From: Bradyrhizobium sp. URHD0069
GTDB lineage: Bacteria > Pseudomonadota > Alphaproteobacteria > Rhizobiales > Xanthobacteraceae
NCBI RefSeq assembly: GCF_000701345.1
Contig: NZ_KL370775.1
Coordinates: 248,001-312,000 of the forward strand
Direction of reading: 5' to 3'
DNA length: 64,000 nucleotides
Position numbers and translations under genes: made by a program. Positions 17,327-26,900 of the stretch are shown piece by piece. Every line of letters starts with the position of its first letter. Positions within the stretch are counted from its first letter, which is position 1. The notes beneath the pieces are model-generated. The model was not told the origin of the DNA. It ran no database searches and saw only the letters and a list, made by a program, of their open reading frames with translations.

Positions 17327-18028
17327 ATGAGTAGCTTGCGCATGACCAGCGACTTGCGGCGGCAACTGATCTTGGGCGCCGCCAGGCGCTGCTTTGCCCG
17401 CTACGGCTTCGCGGGCACCACCACCAAAAGCATCGCGGCGGCTGCCTCAATTTCGGAAGGGTTGCTGTTCAAGCACTTTCCGACCAAGTCGGCGCTGTAT
17501 GCGGAAATACTAGCGGAAGAGTGTGAGGCGGATCCTGCGCTGCACCGGCTGCTGAAGCTGGAGCCGTCGACGAGGGCGCTGGTCGTGCTGATTCGCGAAA
17601 TGGTCCGCCATTTCCTGCACGTCTCAGATGTTCCCGATCAGCAGGAAGCCCAGCGCCTCCGGCTGATGGTCACCAGCCACCTCGACGACGGAGAATTCGC
17701 TCGGCTGATTTACGAGAAAATCGGAGATTTGATAGGACCTGTATTTACCGCATCGCTGGAGCAGGCAGTGGCGGCAGGGGATGCATCACGGATTGGACGC
17801 GAGCCGCTGAACTTGTTCTGGTTTGCCCATCACACCGTGCTAATGGCGGCGCTGGCGCGGCTGCCGTCCGTTCCTTGCCTGTCCTATGCCAATGCCACCG
17901 ACCTCGAACGACAGGTTTGCGAATTCATTCTCCGCGGAATTGGATTAAACGAAACCGCAGTTGCCTCCCATCTGGATCGCGAATTGTCGCCGGATCCGGG
18001 GCAGCCGGTAACTGCAGAAGGTGCTTAA
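17327..18028 (+). CDS. TetR/AcrR regulator of the adjacent RND efflux operon
   Basis: A 233-residue repressor with the HTH segment GFAGTTTKSIAAAASISEGLLFKHFPTKSALYAEIL near residues 26-61. It is co-directional with, and two bases from, the membrane-fusion and RND pump genes, an arrangement typical of a local repressor of drug or solvent efflux. A longer frame back to 17234 runs through the promoter and operator and is rejected. ATG 17327 or 17342 could be used. The C-terminal domain is a typical all-helical ligand-binding region without an identifiable ligand motif. Confidence 0.9.
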   Translation: MSSLRMTSDLRRQLILGAARRCFARYGFAGTTTKSIAAAASISEGLLFKHFPTKSALYAEILAEECEADPALHRLLKLEPSTRALVVLIREMVRHFLHVSDVPDQQEAQRLRLMVTSHLDDGEFARLIYEKIGDLIGPVFTASLEQAVAAGDASRIGREPLNLFWFAHHTVLMAALARLPSVPCLSYANATDLERQVCEFILRGIGLNETAVASHLDRELSPDPGQPVTAEGA

Positions 18029-18029
18029 T

Positions 18030-19223
18030 ATGAATATTGTGACCGAAGCCAATATCTCGGGCAAGCCGATCGCCGACAAGCCGCACAAGCGTCCGGTCCG
18101 GATGGTGCGCTGGTTCATCATCGTCGGGCTGTTGCTCGCGGTGCTGGTCGGCGGTTTGGTCGGCTTCAATGCCTTCCGCAGCAAGATGATCGCGCAGTTC
18201 TTCGCCAACAACAAACCGCCGCCGGCGAGCGTCAGCGTTGCGGAGGCGAAGTCGGAGGTGATTCCGAACCTCTTGACTGCGGTCGGAGATCTCGCCGCCG
18301 TGCATCAGGTGAATGTCACCACCGATGTCAGCGGGCGTATTACCGATATCCTTTTCACCGCCGGGTCCAGCGTGAAGGCTGGAAGTCCGCTGGTGCAATT
18401 GTTCGACGCGCCCGAGCAAGCCGATCTCGCAAGCTTCAAGGCACAGGCTACGGTGGCGCAGCTGTCGCTAGATCGCGCCAAGCAGCTTGCATCGCGTCAG
18501 TTCGGCCCGCAGGCCACCGTCGATCAGGCGCAGGCGGCGTACGACCAAGCCAATGCCGGCATCGCCAAGACCCAGGCGATCATTTCGCAGAAGCTCGTTC
18601 GCGCGCCGTTCGACGGCGAACTTGGCGTGCGTCGCGTGGAGGTCGGACAATTTCTGACCGCCGGCACGCAGATCGTGTCCTTGACCGATTTGTCGGAGCT
18701 CTATGCTAACTTCACGGTGACGGAAAAGGGTAGCGGACAGCTCAAGGTCGGACAGACCGTGCGCATTGCGGTTGACGCCTATCCTGGCCGTACCTTTGAG
18801 GGAAAGATCAGCACGATCGAACCGCAGATCGCGACCGATACGCGCAATATTCGCGTTCAGGCGACGATCACCAACCCCGACCACATCCTCAAACCGGGCA
18901 TGTTCGCGACCACGACCGTGGTGCTGCCGGAGAAGCCACCGGTGGTCACCGTTCCGGAAACGGCTGTCGACTACACGCTGTACGGAGATTCGGTTTTCCT
19001 CGTTACCGAGAAGAAAGAGGACGGCGGCAAAACCAGTTTGACCGCCGTTCGCACGTTCGTGCAGACCGGCAACCGGGTCCACGGACGAGCCGAAATTCTG
19101 AGCGGGTTGAAGCCCGCCGATCGGGTGGTTGCCGTTGGCCAGCTCAAGCTGCAATCGGGGGCGGCAGTAACCATCTCCACCGACCCGGCCCCGCCGATTC
19201 CGGCGACCGCGCCGCGTTACTGA
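18030..19223 (+). CDS. RND efflux periplasmic adaptor (HlyD/AcrA family)
   Basis: A 397-residue membrane-fusion protein. One N-terminal membrane helix (about residues 24-46, MVRWFIIVGLLLAVLVGGLVG) anchors it. It is followed by a biotinyl-lipoyl-like segment (VNVTTDVSGRITDILFTAGSSVKAGSPLVQLFD), a helical hairpin rich in Ala/Gln, the second lipoyl half KLVRAPFDGELGVRRVEVGQFLTAGTQIVSL, and a beta-barrel region. It bridges the RND pump to an outer-membrane channel, which is not encoded here. ATG 18030 lies one base after the TetR stop. Confidence 0.93.
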   Translation: MNIVTEANISGKPIADKPHKRPVRMVRWFIIVGLLLAVLVGGLVGFNAFRSKMIAQFFANNKPPPASVSVAEAKSEVIPNLLTAVGDLAAVHQVNVTTDVSGRITDILFTAGSSVKAGSPLVQLFDAPEQADLASFKAQATVAQLSLDRAKQLASRQFGPQATVDQAQAAYDQANAGIAKTQAIISQKLVRAPFDGELGVRRVEVGQFLTAGTQIVSLTDLSELYANFTVTEKGSGQLKVGQTVRIAVDAYPGRTFEGKISTIEPQIATDTRNIRVQATITNPDHILKPGMFATTTVVLPEKPPVVTVPETAVDYTLYGDSVFLVTEKKEDGGKTSLTAVRTFVQTGNRVHGRAEILSGLKPADRVVAVGQLKLQSGAAVTISTDPAPPIPATAPRY

Positions 19224-19241
19224 CGATCGGAGCGCATTGCC

Positions 19242-22200
19242 ATGGCTTGGACCGATATCTTCATCAAACGACCCGTGCTGTCGGTGGTCGTCAGTCTGCT
19301 GATTCTCCTGATCGGCTTCAGGGCCGCGACCAGTCTGCCGATCCGGCAGTATCCGAAGCTGTCGAATACGGTCGTTAACGTCACCACCGCTTATCCCGGT
19401 GCGTCGGCCGATATGATTCAGGGATTCATCACGACACCGATCGAGCAGGCCGTCGCGTCCGCCGAAGGCGTCGACTATATGACCTCGTCGTCGGTGCTGG
19501 GTACCAGCACCATCCAAGTCTACATCAAGCTGAATTTCGATCCCAACCAGGCGTTGACCGAAATCCTCGCCAAGGTGAACTCGGTCAAATATCTGATTCC
19601 AAAGGAATCGAACGATCCGGTCGTGACCAAAACGACCGGTCAGACTACGGCCGTGATGTATCTCGGCTTCTCCAGCGAAGTTTTGTCGGGATCGGCGATC
19701 TCAGACTATCTGACGCGTGTGGTTCAGCCGGTGCTTTCCACCGTCGAAGGCGTTGCTTCCGCCGATATTCTGGGCGGCCAGACGTTCGCGATGCGGCTCT
19801 GGCTCGATCCGGTGCGCATGGCGGGCCGCAACGTTTCGGCGGATGACGTCTCCGCGGCGATCAGGGCGAACAACTTTCAGGCCGCAGCCGGTCAGTCCAA
19901 GGGCTATTTCACCGTCTCCAACGTCTCGACCAATACCGATCTTAAAAATCTCGATCAGTTCAAGCGCATGATCGTCAAGTCCAAAGACGGCGGCTTTGTG
20001 CGAATGGAGGATATCGCCACCGTCGAACTCGCGGCGCAGAGCACTGATGCCAGCGTCGCCTTCAACGGCGAGCATGCAATCTTCATCGGCGTGCAGGCGA
20101 CGCCGCAGGGCAACCCGTTGACGCTGGTCAAGGGCGTCCGCGCGCTGTTTCCGGAACTTGAACGCAATCTGCCGCCGTCGATGAAAATGAAGGTGGCTTA
20201 CGATTCGACCAAATTCATTCAGTCGTCGATCGACGAGGTGCAGGCGACCCTCGGTGAAGCCGTCATCATTGTGGTCGTGGTGATCTTTCTGTTCCTGGCA
20301 TCGTTCCGTTCGGTGATCATACCCGTGGTGACCATTCCACTGTCGCTGATCGGCGTCTGCAGCCTGATGCTATTGGCCGGATTCAGCTTCAACCTGCTGA
20401 CGCTGCTGGCAATGGTCCTGGCGATCGGTCTCGTCGTCGACGATGCCATCGTGGTGGTGGAGAACATCCACCGGCATTTGGAGGAGGGCAAACCTCCGGT
20501 CCAGGCTGCGATGCAGGGCGCGCGCGAGATCGTCGGCCCCGTGATCTCCATGACCATCACGCTAGCGGCGGTGTATGCGCCGATCGGCTTCCTCGGCGGC
20601 CTCACCGGTTCGCTGTTTCGCGAATTCGCGTTCACGCTGGCCGGCTCGGTCATCGTTTCCGGCGTGATCGCCCTGACGCTTTCGCCGATGATGTGCTCGG
20701 TTTTCCTCAAGAACGCGGAAGAGGGACGGTTTGCAAGGATCGTCAACAGGGTCTTCGGCTCAATGACGCGCTGGTATGGCCGGCAGCTCGATCGTTCGCT
20801 CGACTATCGTCCCATCACGGGGCTGTTCGCGCTGGCGATCCTCGGGCTCGTTGGCTTCCTTTATATGAACACCGCGAAGGAACTCGCGCCTGAAGAAGAT
20901 CAGGGCATCGTGTTCGCCGTGACCAAGGCGCCGAAATACGCCAACATCGATTACCTGGATTTTTACGGCGAGAAGCTCGACACCGCATTTCGCAGCTTCC
21001 CGGAAACGGATCTTCGCTTCGTCCTGAACGGCATCAACGGTGCGCAAAACGGCATTGCCGGCATGCTGCTCAAGCCATGGGACGAACGTCCCCGCTCGTC
21101 GATCGCGCTCAAGTCGCTGGTGCAGGCGGAGCTCAGCAAGATCGAAGGCGTTAATGCATTTGCGTTCAACCTGCCGCCGTTGCCAGGTGGTCCGGGAGGA
21201 TTGCCGGTCCAGATGGTGATTAATTCAACCAGTGGATTTCAGTCAGTCTACGATCAAATGCTGAAACTGAAAGACGCTGCGCGCAACAGCGGACTGTTCA
21301 TCGTCTCGGATAGCGATCTCGACTTCAACCAGCCGATCGTGCGGGTCAAGATCGACCGCTCGAAGGCGAGCGATCTCGGCATCACCATGGCGAGCCTCGG
21401 CAATACGCTGGCGACGCTGCTCGGCGGAAACTACGTAAACCGGTTTAACCTCGAAGGACGCTCGTATCAGGTGATTCCGCAGGTGCCGCGCGACAAGCGA
21501 TTGTCGGCCGAGGCACTGGGCGGATATTACGTTGCGACGGCGACGGGCCAGCAGGTGCCGCTCTCGACCGTCGTGTCGATCGAGACCGCAACCGACCCGA
21601 ACGCATTGACCCATTACAACCAGTTGAACTCCGCAACCTTCCAGGCGGTGCCGATGCCCGGCGTGACGGTTGGGCAGGCGGTCGACTTCCTCGAGGGCGA
21701 GGCCAAGAAACTGCCGGCCGGTTTCAGCCACGATTATCTCGCGGATTCCCGGCAATACGTGCAGGAAGGAAACCAACTCGCGATTACCTTCGCCTTTGCG
21801 CTGATCATCATCTTCCTGGTGCTGGCGGCGCAGTTCGAAAGTCTGCGCGATCCGCTGGTCATCATGATCAGCGTTCCGATGGCGATCGTCGGCGCGTTGA
21901 TACCGCTGTTCTTCGGCGTCGCCACGATGAACATCTACACCCAGGTCGGATTGCTTACCCTGGTGGGCCTGATCAGCAAGCACGGCATCCTGATGGTCGA
22001 GTTCGCCAACGAGTTGCAGCTCAAGGAAGGTCTCGACAAACGCTCGGCGATCGAGATGGCGGCACGGGTCCGGCTTCGCCCGATCCTGATGACGACCGCG
22101 GCGATGGTCGCCGGCTTGCTGCCGCTTCTGACAGCCTCGGGGGCGGGTGCGGCGAGCCGGTTCTCGATCGGACTTGTGGTCGTCGCCGGCATGTCGATCG

Positions 22201-22337
22201 GCACCCTGTTCACGCTGTTCGTGCTGCCCGCAGTGTATGTGGCGATCGCCACCGATCACAGGGCGAAAGCTGAATCCCGGCGGACCAAGGAGATCGCAGA
22301 TTTTGATCTAGCTTCAAAGGCGCTCAAGCCGACCTGA
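19242..22337 (+). CDS. Multidrug efflux RND permease (HAE1 family)
   Basis: A 1031-residue inner-membrane proton antiporter with the standard two-times-six helix topology and two large periplasmic loops. FIKRPVLSVVVSLLILLIG opens TM1. GLVVDDAIVVVENIHRH in TM4 supplies the adjacent Asp pair of the proton relay, and GLISKHGILMVEFANELQ marks the second-half repeat. Length and motifs match the MexF/AcrB-type HAE1 group. It sits 18 bases after the adaptor and is controlled with it by the upstream TetR. The outer-membrane partner must come from elsewhere. Confidence 0.95.
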   Translation: MAWTDIFIKRPVLSVVVSLLILLIGFRAATSLPIRQYPKLSNTVVNVTTAYPGASADMIQGFITTPIEQAVASAEGVDYMTSSSVLGTSTIQVYIKLNFDPNQALTEILAKVNSVKYLIPKESNDPVVTKTTGQTTAVMYLGFSSEVLSGSAISDYLTRVVQPVLSTVEGVASADILGGQTFAMRLWLDPVRMAGRNVSADDVSAAIRANNFQAAAGQSKGYFTVSNVSTNTDLKNLDQFKRMIVKSKDGGFVRMEDIATVELAAQSTDASVAFNGEHAIFIGVQATPQGNPLTLVKGVRALFPELERNLPPSMKMKVAYDSTKFIQSSIDEVQATLGEAVIIVVVVIFLFLASFRSVIIPVVTIPLSLIGVCSLMLLAGFSFNLLTLLAMVLAIGLVVDDAIVVVENIHRHLEEGKPPVQAAMQGAREIVGPVISMTITLAAVYAPIGFLGGLTGSLFREFAFTLAGSVIVSGVIALTLSPMMCSVFLKNAEEGRFARIVNRVFGSMTRWYGRQLDRSLDYRPITGLFALAILGLVGFLYMNTAKELAPEEDQGIVFAVTKAPKYANIDYLDFYGEKLDTAFRSFPETDLRFVLNGINGAQNGIAGMLLKPWDERPRSSIALKSLVQAELSKIEGVNAFAFNLPPLPGGPGGLPVQMVINSTSGFQSVYDQMLKLKDAARNSGLFIVSDSDLDFNQPIVRVKIDRSKASDLGITMASLGNTLATLLGGNYVNRFNLEGRSYQVIPQVPRDKRLSAEALGGYYVATATGQQVPLSTVVSIETATDPNALTHYNQLNSATFQAVPMPGVTVGQAVDFLEGEAKKLPAGFSHDYLADSRQYVQEGNQLAITFAFALIIIFLVLAAQFESLRDPLVIMISVPMAIVGALIPLFFGVATMNIYTQVGLLTLVGLISKHGILMVEFANELQLKEGLDKRSAIEMAARVRLRPILMTTAAMVAGLLPLLTASGAGAASRFSIGLVVVAGMSIGTLFTLFVLPAVYVAIATDHRAKAESRRTKEIADFDLASKALKPT

Positions 22338-22499
22338 GCGGCGGTCGAATGTACCTTGCGCGGCAGCGGCATTGACGGCCGCGGTCGCTTTCTGCAGGCC
22401 GACGATGCGCCGGCTGGGCTTTCACCTGAGAAGGTTGCGCAACGGCGCCAGGGGCGTTCGCATGCAACTGGAATTACGGCATCGAGGGGGACACCGGAC

Positions 22500-23243
22500 A
22501 TGACGCGTGATTTTTCAGCCGGCAACTACCGTTTCATCCCGGCGGTGTTTCAGTATTCGAGCGGCGCCGCGGCCGATTCCGGCTTTGAGATCGAGCGCGT
22601 ACGCTTCGATAGGCTGCTGCCGCTGGCAGAGGGTTTTGCGGAAGCCGCAACATACATCCGCGCGGCTGGACGGCCGCTGACCTCGTTCTGCGCCTGCGAG
22701 CTGCGCTTGCCGGCGGCCTTCACAGAGGACGGTTTTCGCAGGTTCAACGAGCATTATGTCAAGACGCTTGCGGAGTGGGGTATCTTCGACGGAACGACCA
22801 ATCCGGTGGCGCGCAGCAACGTCTGTCCGGAGATCGACCCGCCGGCCGAGCCGTCATTTTTCGCATTCTCTTTCACGCGCCCCAGCCAAGCCACGACACC
22901 GACTTTCGTCATCGCCGGCAGCGCCGAATCGCGCGAAGGGAGCGGAAGCTATCCCGAGCGCATCGTGCGCTACCGCGACCTCAGTCCGGACGGATTGAAG
23001 GAAAAGGTCAGGTTCACGGTTGAGTCCATGGAACGCCGTCTCGGCGTGTTCGGGTTCGGCTGGAAGCACACGACGGGAGCACAAGCCTATTCGGTTCACG
23101 ACTTCCATCCGGTTATCGTTGATGAACTGGTCCGCCGCGGCGCCGCACGATCCGGCCTGACCTGGCATTTCGCGCGCCCACCGGTGATCGATCTCGAATA
23201 CGAGATGGATTGTCGCAGGGTTATGCGTGAGACGGTGATCTGA
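22500..23243 (+). CDS. CnbZ-like 2-aminomuconate deaminase family protein
   Basis: A 247-residue cytoplasmic protein. From memory of family descriptions it resembles CnbZ, the 2-amino-5-chloromuconate deaminase of nitrobenzene-degrading Comamonas, and related uncharacterised proteobacterial proteins. The C-terminus RSGLTWHFARPPVIDLEYEMDCR and the central YPERIVRYRDLSPDGLKEKVRFT are its most distinctive stretches. It has no signal peptide or membrane helix. ATG 22500 follows a GAGGGGG ribosome-binding sequence. No aromatic-degradation genes flank it, so the chloromuconate role is doubtful and the function should be treated as unknown. Confidence 0.6.
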   Translation: MTRDFSAGNYRFIPAVFQYSSGAAADSGFEIERVRFDRLLPLAEGFAEAATYIRAAGRPLTSFCACELRLPAAFTEDGFRRFNEHYVKTLAEWGIFDGTTNPVARSNVCPEIDPPAEPSFFAFSFTRPSQATTPTFVIAGSAESREGSGSYPERIVRYRDLSPDGLKEKVRFTVESMERRLGVFGFGWKHTTGAQAYSVHDFHPVIVDELVRRGAARSGLTWHFARPPVIDLEYEMDCRRVMRETVI

Positions 23244-23340
23244 GAGCGTTTTCAAGCGAAGGGGAGACCGGTTCGCGTCAAGAAAACGCGGCAAACAAGA
23301 ATCTAGACCCCCGTTTTCGATTCTATCGAAACGGAGAAGG
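23244..23340. repeat. Palindromic intergenic repeat (GAGCGTTTTC...GAAAACGC type)
   Basis: Two adjacent hairpins fill the gap between convergent genes: GCGTTTTC pairing with GAAAACGC around ACCGGTTCGCGT, then CCGTTTTCGA pairing with TCGAAACGG (23311-23334). The pattern matches, from memory, a high-copy Bradyrhizobium intergenic element. It may also work as a bidirectional terminator. Confidence 0.6.
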
Positions 23341-23360
23341 CTTTGGAACGAGCGGAGACG

Positions 23361-24254
23361 TTAGCGCTCCCTTGGATCGAGCGCGTCGCGCAGGCCGTCG
23401 CCGACCAGATTGAACGACAGCACCACGAGAAAAATCGCGAGCCCCGGCCACAGCGCCATCCACGGCGCGTTGGTCAGGAAGCGTTGCGCGGAATTCAGCA
23501 TGCTGCCCCAGGACGGCGCCGGCGGCTGCTGGCCGAGCCCGAGGAACGACAGCGCCGCCTCGGCGATAATCGCCGCCGCGATCGAAAGCGTGGCCTGCAC
23601 CAACAGCGCCGGCATGATATTCGGCAGGATGTGGAATAGCGCGATGCGCCAGGGCGGGTTGCCCATGGCGCGCGCGGCCTCGACGTAATCCTCGACCTTG
23701 ACGCTCATCACCTGACCGCGGGTCAGGCGCACGAAGATCGGCGTCGCTGAGATGCCGATGGCGATCATGGCGTTGCCGAGGCTGGGCCCCAAAAACGCCG
23801 CCAGCGCAATGGCGAGGATCAGGAACGGGCAGGCCAGCATGGCATCCGTGATCCGGCTGATCAGGGCGTCGATGAAGCCGCCGCGGTAGCCCGACAGCAG
23901 CCCGAACGGCACGCCGATGCCGAGCGCGATCCCGACCGAGATCGCGCCGGCCATCAGTGACGCGCGCGCGCCATAGATCACGCGCCCGAAGATGTCGCGG
24001 CCGAGGTCGTCGGTGCCGAACCAGTGCAGCGCCGAGGGCGGCTTGCGCACCAGGGTCCAGCTGGTCGCGATCGGATCGTAGGGCACGATCAGGGGTGCAA
24101 ACACCGCGAGCACGATGAACGTCGCGATCACAACGATGCCGGCCACCGCGCCCTTGCGGTGAAACAGCCGGCGCAGCGCGCGCCGCGTCGGGCTTTCCAG
24201 CTCGTCGGCATGTACACCGGCAATCGGGATTGTGTTGAGTGCGGCGTCGGTCAT
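23361..24254 (-). CDS. Peptide ABC transporter permease, DppC-like (system 1)
   Basis: A 297-residue inner-membrane permease with about six helices. It has the extra cytoplasmic N-terminal segment typical of DppC/OppC and the EAA loop VEAARAMGNPPWRIALFHILPN near residue 195, which docks with the ATPases. The sequence FGTDDLGRDIFGRVIYGAR is characteristic of the family. It is the last gene of the array and lies three bases after its DppB partner. Repeat DNA follows its stop. The imported substrate is probably a short peptide, judging by the array's hydrolase genes. Confidence 0.93.
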   Translation of the reverse strand: MTDAALNTIPIAGVHADELESPTRRALRRLFHRKGAVAGIVVIATFIVLAVFAPLIVPYDPIATSWTLVRKPPSALHWFGTDDLGRDIFGRVIYGARASLMAGAISVGIALGIGVPFGLLSGYRGGFIDALISRITDAMLACPFLILAIALAAFLGPSLGNAMIAIGISATPIFVRLTRGQVMSVKVEDYVEAARAMGNPPWRIALFHILPNIMPALLVQATLSIAAAIIAEAALSFLGLGQQPPAPSWGSMLNSAQRFLTNAPWMALWPGLAIFLVVLSFNLVGDGLRDALDPRER

Positions 24255-24257
24255 GGC

Positions 24258-25199
24258 TTAAGCCCTCAGCCGTGGATTGACGAGGATATAAGCGATATCG
24301 GCGATCAGATTCAGCGTGATGTAGATCGTAGCCGTCACCAGCACGACACCTTGCACGACCGCATAATCGCGGTTGAACACGGCATCGACGATCAGCTTGC
24401 CGAAGCCTGGAATCGAAAAAATCTGCTCGGTCAGCACGGCGCCAGACAAGAGCGTACCGAGTTCGAGCGCGCCGAGCGTAATGATCGGCGTCAGGGCGTT
24501 GCGCATGGCGTGCTTGAGAATCACCGAGCGTTCGGAAAGGCCCTTGGCGCGGGCGGTGCGGACATAATCGCTTTCGAGCACCTGCAGCATGGCGCTGCGG
24601 GTATGCCGCATCAGGATCGCGGCGATGGCGTTGCCCAGCACGAAGGCGGGCATGATCGTGGAAGCGAGGCTCGCGCGCCAGTTTTCGGAAGGAGGCACGT
24701 AGCCCGACGCCGGCAGCCAGCCGAGTTCGATCGAGAACAGAAAGATCAGCATGATCCCGAGCCAGAAATTCGGCGTCGAGATTCCCCATAGCGCAAACAG
24801 GTTCGCGCCATAGTCCCACATGGTGCCCTTCTTCACCGCCGACACGATGCCAGCGGGAATGCCGATCAGAAAGGCGATCACGATCGCCATCGACGCCAGC
24901 TGCATCGTTACCGGCAATTTTTGCGCGATCAGCGCGCGCACCGGCACCTTGATGCGAAGCGACTCGCCGAAGTCGCCGGACAGCACACCCTTGACCCAGT
25001 AGACATACTGCACCGGAATCGGCTGATCGAGCCGGTATTGCTCGCGGATTTGCGCGATGACATCGGGATCGCGCTCCTCGCCGGCCATCACCAGCGCCGG
25101 ATCGCCCGGCAGCAATTGCTGCAGCGAGAAGATCAGGATCGACACGAAGAACAGCGTCGGAATCAACTGCATCAGACGTCTGGTGAGGAAACTCAGCAT
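24258..25199 (-). CDS. Peptide ABC transporter permease, DppB-like (system 1)
   Basis: A 313-residue permease with six predicted helices. It opens with FLTRRLMQLIPTLFFVSILIFSLQQLLPGDPA, the family N-terminus with the conserved GDPA. The large periplasmic loop is followed by the EAA loop YVRTARAKGLSERSVILKHAMRNAL. It forms the heterodimeric channel with the next gene. A structured 166-base gap separates it from the upstream binding-protein gene, a common way of lowering permease expression relative to the binding protein. Confidence 0.94.
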   Translation of the reverse strand: MLSFLTRRLMQLIPTLFFVSILIFSLQQLLPGDPALVMAGEERDPDVIAQIREQYRLDQPIPVQYVYWVKGVLSGDFGESLRIKVPVRALIAQKLPVTMQLASMAIVIAFLIGIPAGIVSAVKKGTMWDYGANLFALWGISTPNFWLGIMLIFLFSIELGWLPASGYVPPSENWRASLASTIMPAFVLGNAIAAILMRHTRSAMLQVLESDYVRTARAKGLSERSVILKHAMRNALTPIITLGALELGTLLSGAVLTEQIFSIPGFGKLIVDAVFNRDYAVVQGVVLVTATIYITLNLIADIAYILVNPRLRA

Positions 25200-25209
25200 G
25201 GTTTTCGTT

Positions 25210-25340
25210 TCCCGGGCGCAGCGCAGGGTGCAACGATGCGCTGCAGACCCGGGATCCTGCTTCGAGAGGTAGGTCCGGTAAGACAGGTGGATTCCGGATC
25301 AGCAGTGCACCGCCGGCGCGCTGCACTGCATCCGGGACAC
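25210..25340. repeat. Structured palindromic element between binding protein and permease
   Basis: TCCCGGG at 25210 pairs with CCCGGGA at 25248-25254, and GCAGCGCA pairs with TGCGCTGC inside it, giving a long two-part stem. A second half-site with GCAGTGCA, CTGCACTGC and TCCGGGA follows to about 25340. This looks like a genus repeat element placed where it could attenuate readthrough or protect the 3' end of the binding-protein mRNA. Confidence 0.5.
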
Positions 25341-25365
25341 GCAACGGCGCTTGACTCAACCACCC

Positions 25366-26877
25366 TCACTTCAACTTCAGCCCAAGCACGCGCACCAGTC
25401 CGTCCGGCATCTGCTTGTAGCCCTCGAGCTTGGTGGTGTGTGCGATCAGTATCCTCCGGTGATAGATGTAGAGAAGCGGCTCCTCGTCGCGCGCGACTTT
25501 CGCCAGCTTTTCGTAGATCGCCTTGCGTTGCGCCAGATCGGTGACAAGGCGGGCGTCATCGAGTGCCTTGTCGGCGTCGTCGTTGGACCAGGCGCTGTAG
25601 TTCTGCGGCGCGCCGGTCTTCAGGAAGACGTAGGAATTGCCGTCGGGGTCGATCCGTCCGCTCCACGCCAGCATGAAAGCCTGGTATTCGCCGGCTTCAG
25701 CCTGTTTCAGCGACGTCGCGAATTCGGTAACCCTGATCTTCATGTCGAATCCGGCTTCCGCCGCCATCGACTGGATCACCTGCGCGACCGCTTCGGTTTC
25801 CGCACCCTTCGGCACCATGAAATCTACACTTACGGGCGCGGTGACGCCGGCTTCCTTCAGCAGTGCCTTGGCTTTGGCGACGTCACGCGGACGCACCGGG
25901 AAGGCTTTCTGGTAGTAGGGATGATCGGGATTGACCCACTGATTGCCGGGCTTGAATTCTCCGTTGAATACGACCTGATTGATCGCCTCGCGATCAATCG
26001 AAAGGTCGAGCGCCTGACGCACCTTGGCGGATTGGCTGAGCGGACCCTTGGCCTTGTCCTTGCCGACGTTGAGCGTGATACCCTGATAGCCGAGCTCGAT
26101 CGCAGTCGACAGTTTGAGCCTCCGGTCCGACTGGACCTCCTTGAGGTCGGTCGCCAGCACGCGCTCGATCAGATCGAGGCCGCCGGACTTCAGATTGGCA
26201 AGGCGGACCGTTGCATCCACGAGCGGGAGATAGACGATGCGGTCGATATGGATATTATCCTTGTTCCAGTAGTCGGCAAATTTCTCGAACACGATGCGAT
26301 CCTGCTGCACGCGCTCGACGAATTTGTAAGGGCCCGCGCAAACCGGCTTCAATCCGAACTTGTCGCCTGCTTCCTTCGCCGCCTTGGGGGAGACCATCAT
26401 CCCGGCGCGATCGGTGAGCTGCGCGATCAGGGGTGAGAACGGCGTCTTCAGCACCAGCTTGATGGTCAGGGGATCGACGATGTCGATATGGTCGACCTGG
26501 GCCAGCTCCGGCTTGCGGAAAGAGGTCGGCAGCGTGAGGTGGCGATCGAGCGAGAATTTGGCAGCCTCGGCGTCAAACGGCTCGCCGTCGTGGAATTTCA
26601 CGCCAGGCCGAAGCTTGATCGTGACCTCCTTGCCATCGGCGGATGTCTCGTGGGACAGCGCGAGCTGCGGCACGATGTTGATCTTTTCATCGATGTCGAA
26701 CAGCTTGTCGCAAAACGAGGCGAACACGATGCGGCCGACATAGGTGCGCCCCAGTGTCGGATCGAGAATGTCCGGATCTTCGGCAAGGCCGATGCGCAGC
26801 GTGGTCTGGGCTTGAACGCCCGCTTCAAGCGATAGCAGCAACGCCGCCGCGGTCACCGCCAAACGAAGGATTTTCAT
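25366..26877 (-). CDS. Peptide ABC transporter substrate-binding protein, DppA-like (system 1)
   Basis: A 503-residue periplasmic solute-binding protein family 5 member. Residues 1-23 form a signal peptide (MKILRLAVTAAALLLSLEAGVQA). The mature protein shows VTIKLRPGVKFHDGEPFDAEAAKFSLDRHL, the standard SBP_bac_5 signature. ATG 26877 begins the signal peptide; a nine-codon upstream extension is rejected. It lies 23 bases after its ATPase pair in the array. Specificity cannot be read, although GGT and DUF1028 neighbours suggest a peptide or gamma-glutamyl ligand. Confidence 0.93.
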   Translation of the reverse strand: MKILRLAVTAAALLLSLEAGVQAQTTLRIGLAEDPDILDPTLGRTYVGRIVFASFCDKLFDIDEKINIVPQLALSHETSADGKEVTIKLRPGVKFHDGEPFDAEAAKFSLDRHLTLPTSFRKPELAQVDHIDIVDPLTIKLVLKTPFSPLIAQLTDRAGMMVSPKAAKEAGDKFGLKPVCAGPYKFVERVQQDRIVFEKFADYWNKDNIHIDRIVYLPLVDATVRLANLKSGGLDLIERVLATDLKEVQSDRRLKLSTAIELGYQGITLNVGKDKAKGPLSQSAKVRQALDLSIDREAINQVVFNGEFKPGNQWVNPDHPYYQKAFPVRPRDVAKAKALLKEAGVTAPVSVDFMVPKGAETEAVAQVIQSMAAEAGFDMKIRVTEFATSLKQAEAGEYQAFMLAWSGRIDPDGNSYVFLKTGAPQNYSAWSNDDADKALDDARLVTDLAQRKAIYEKLAKVARDEEPLLYIYHRRILIAHTTKLEGYKQMPDGLVRVLGLKLK

Positions 26878-26900
26878 TGGATGTCTCCATGTTTTGCAAT

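Noticed and set aside
25351..26436. A 361-codon plus-strand frame opposite the system 1 binding protein
   Set aside because: It lies wholly inside a gene with a signal peptide and family motifs, and the product shows no known fold.
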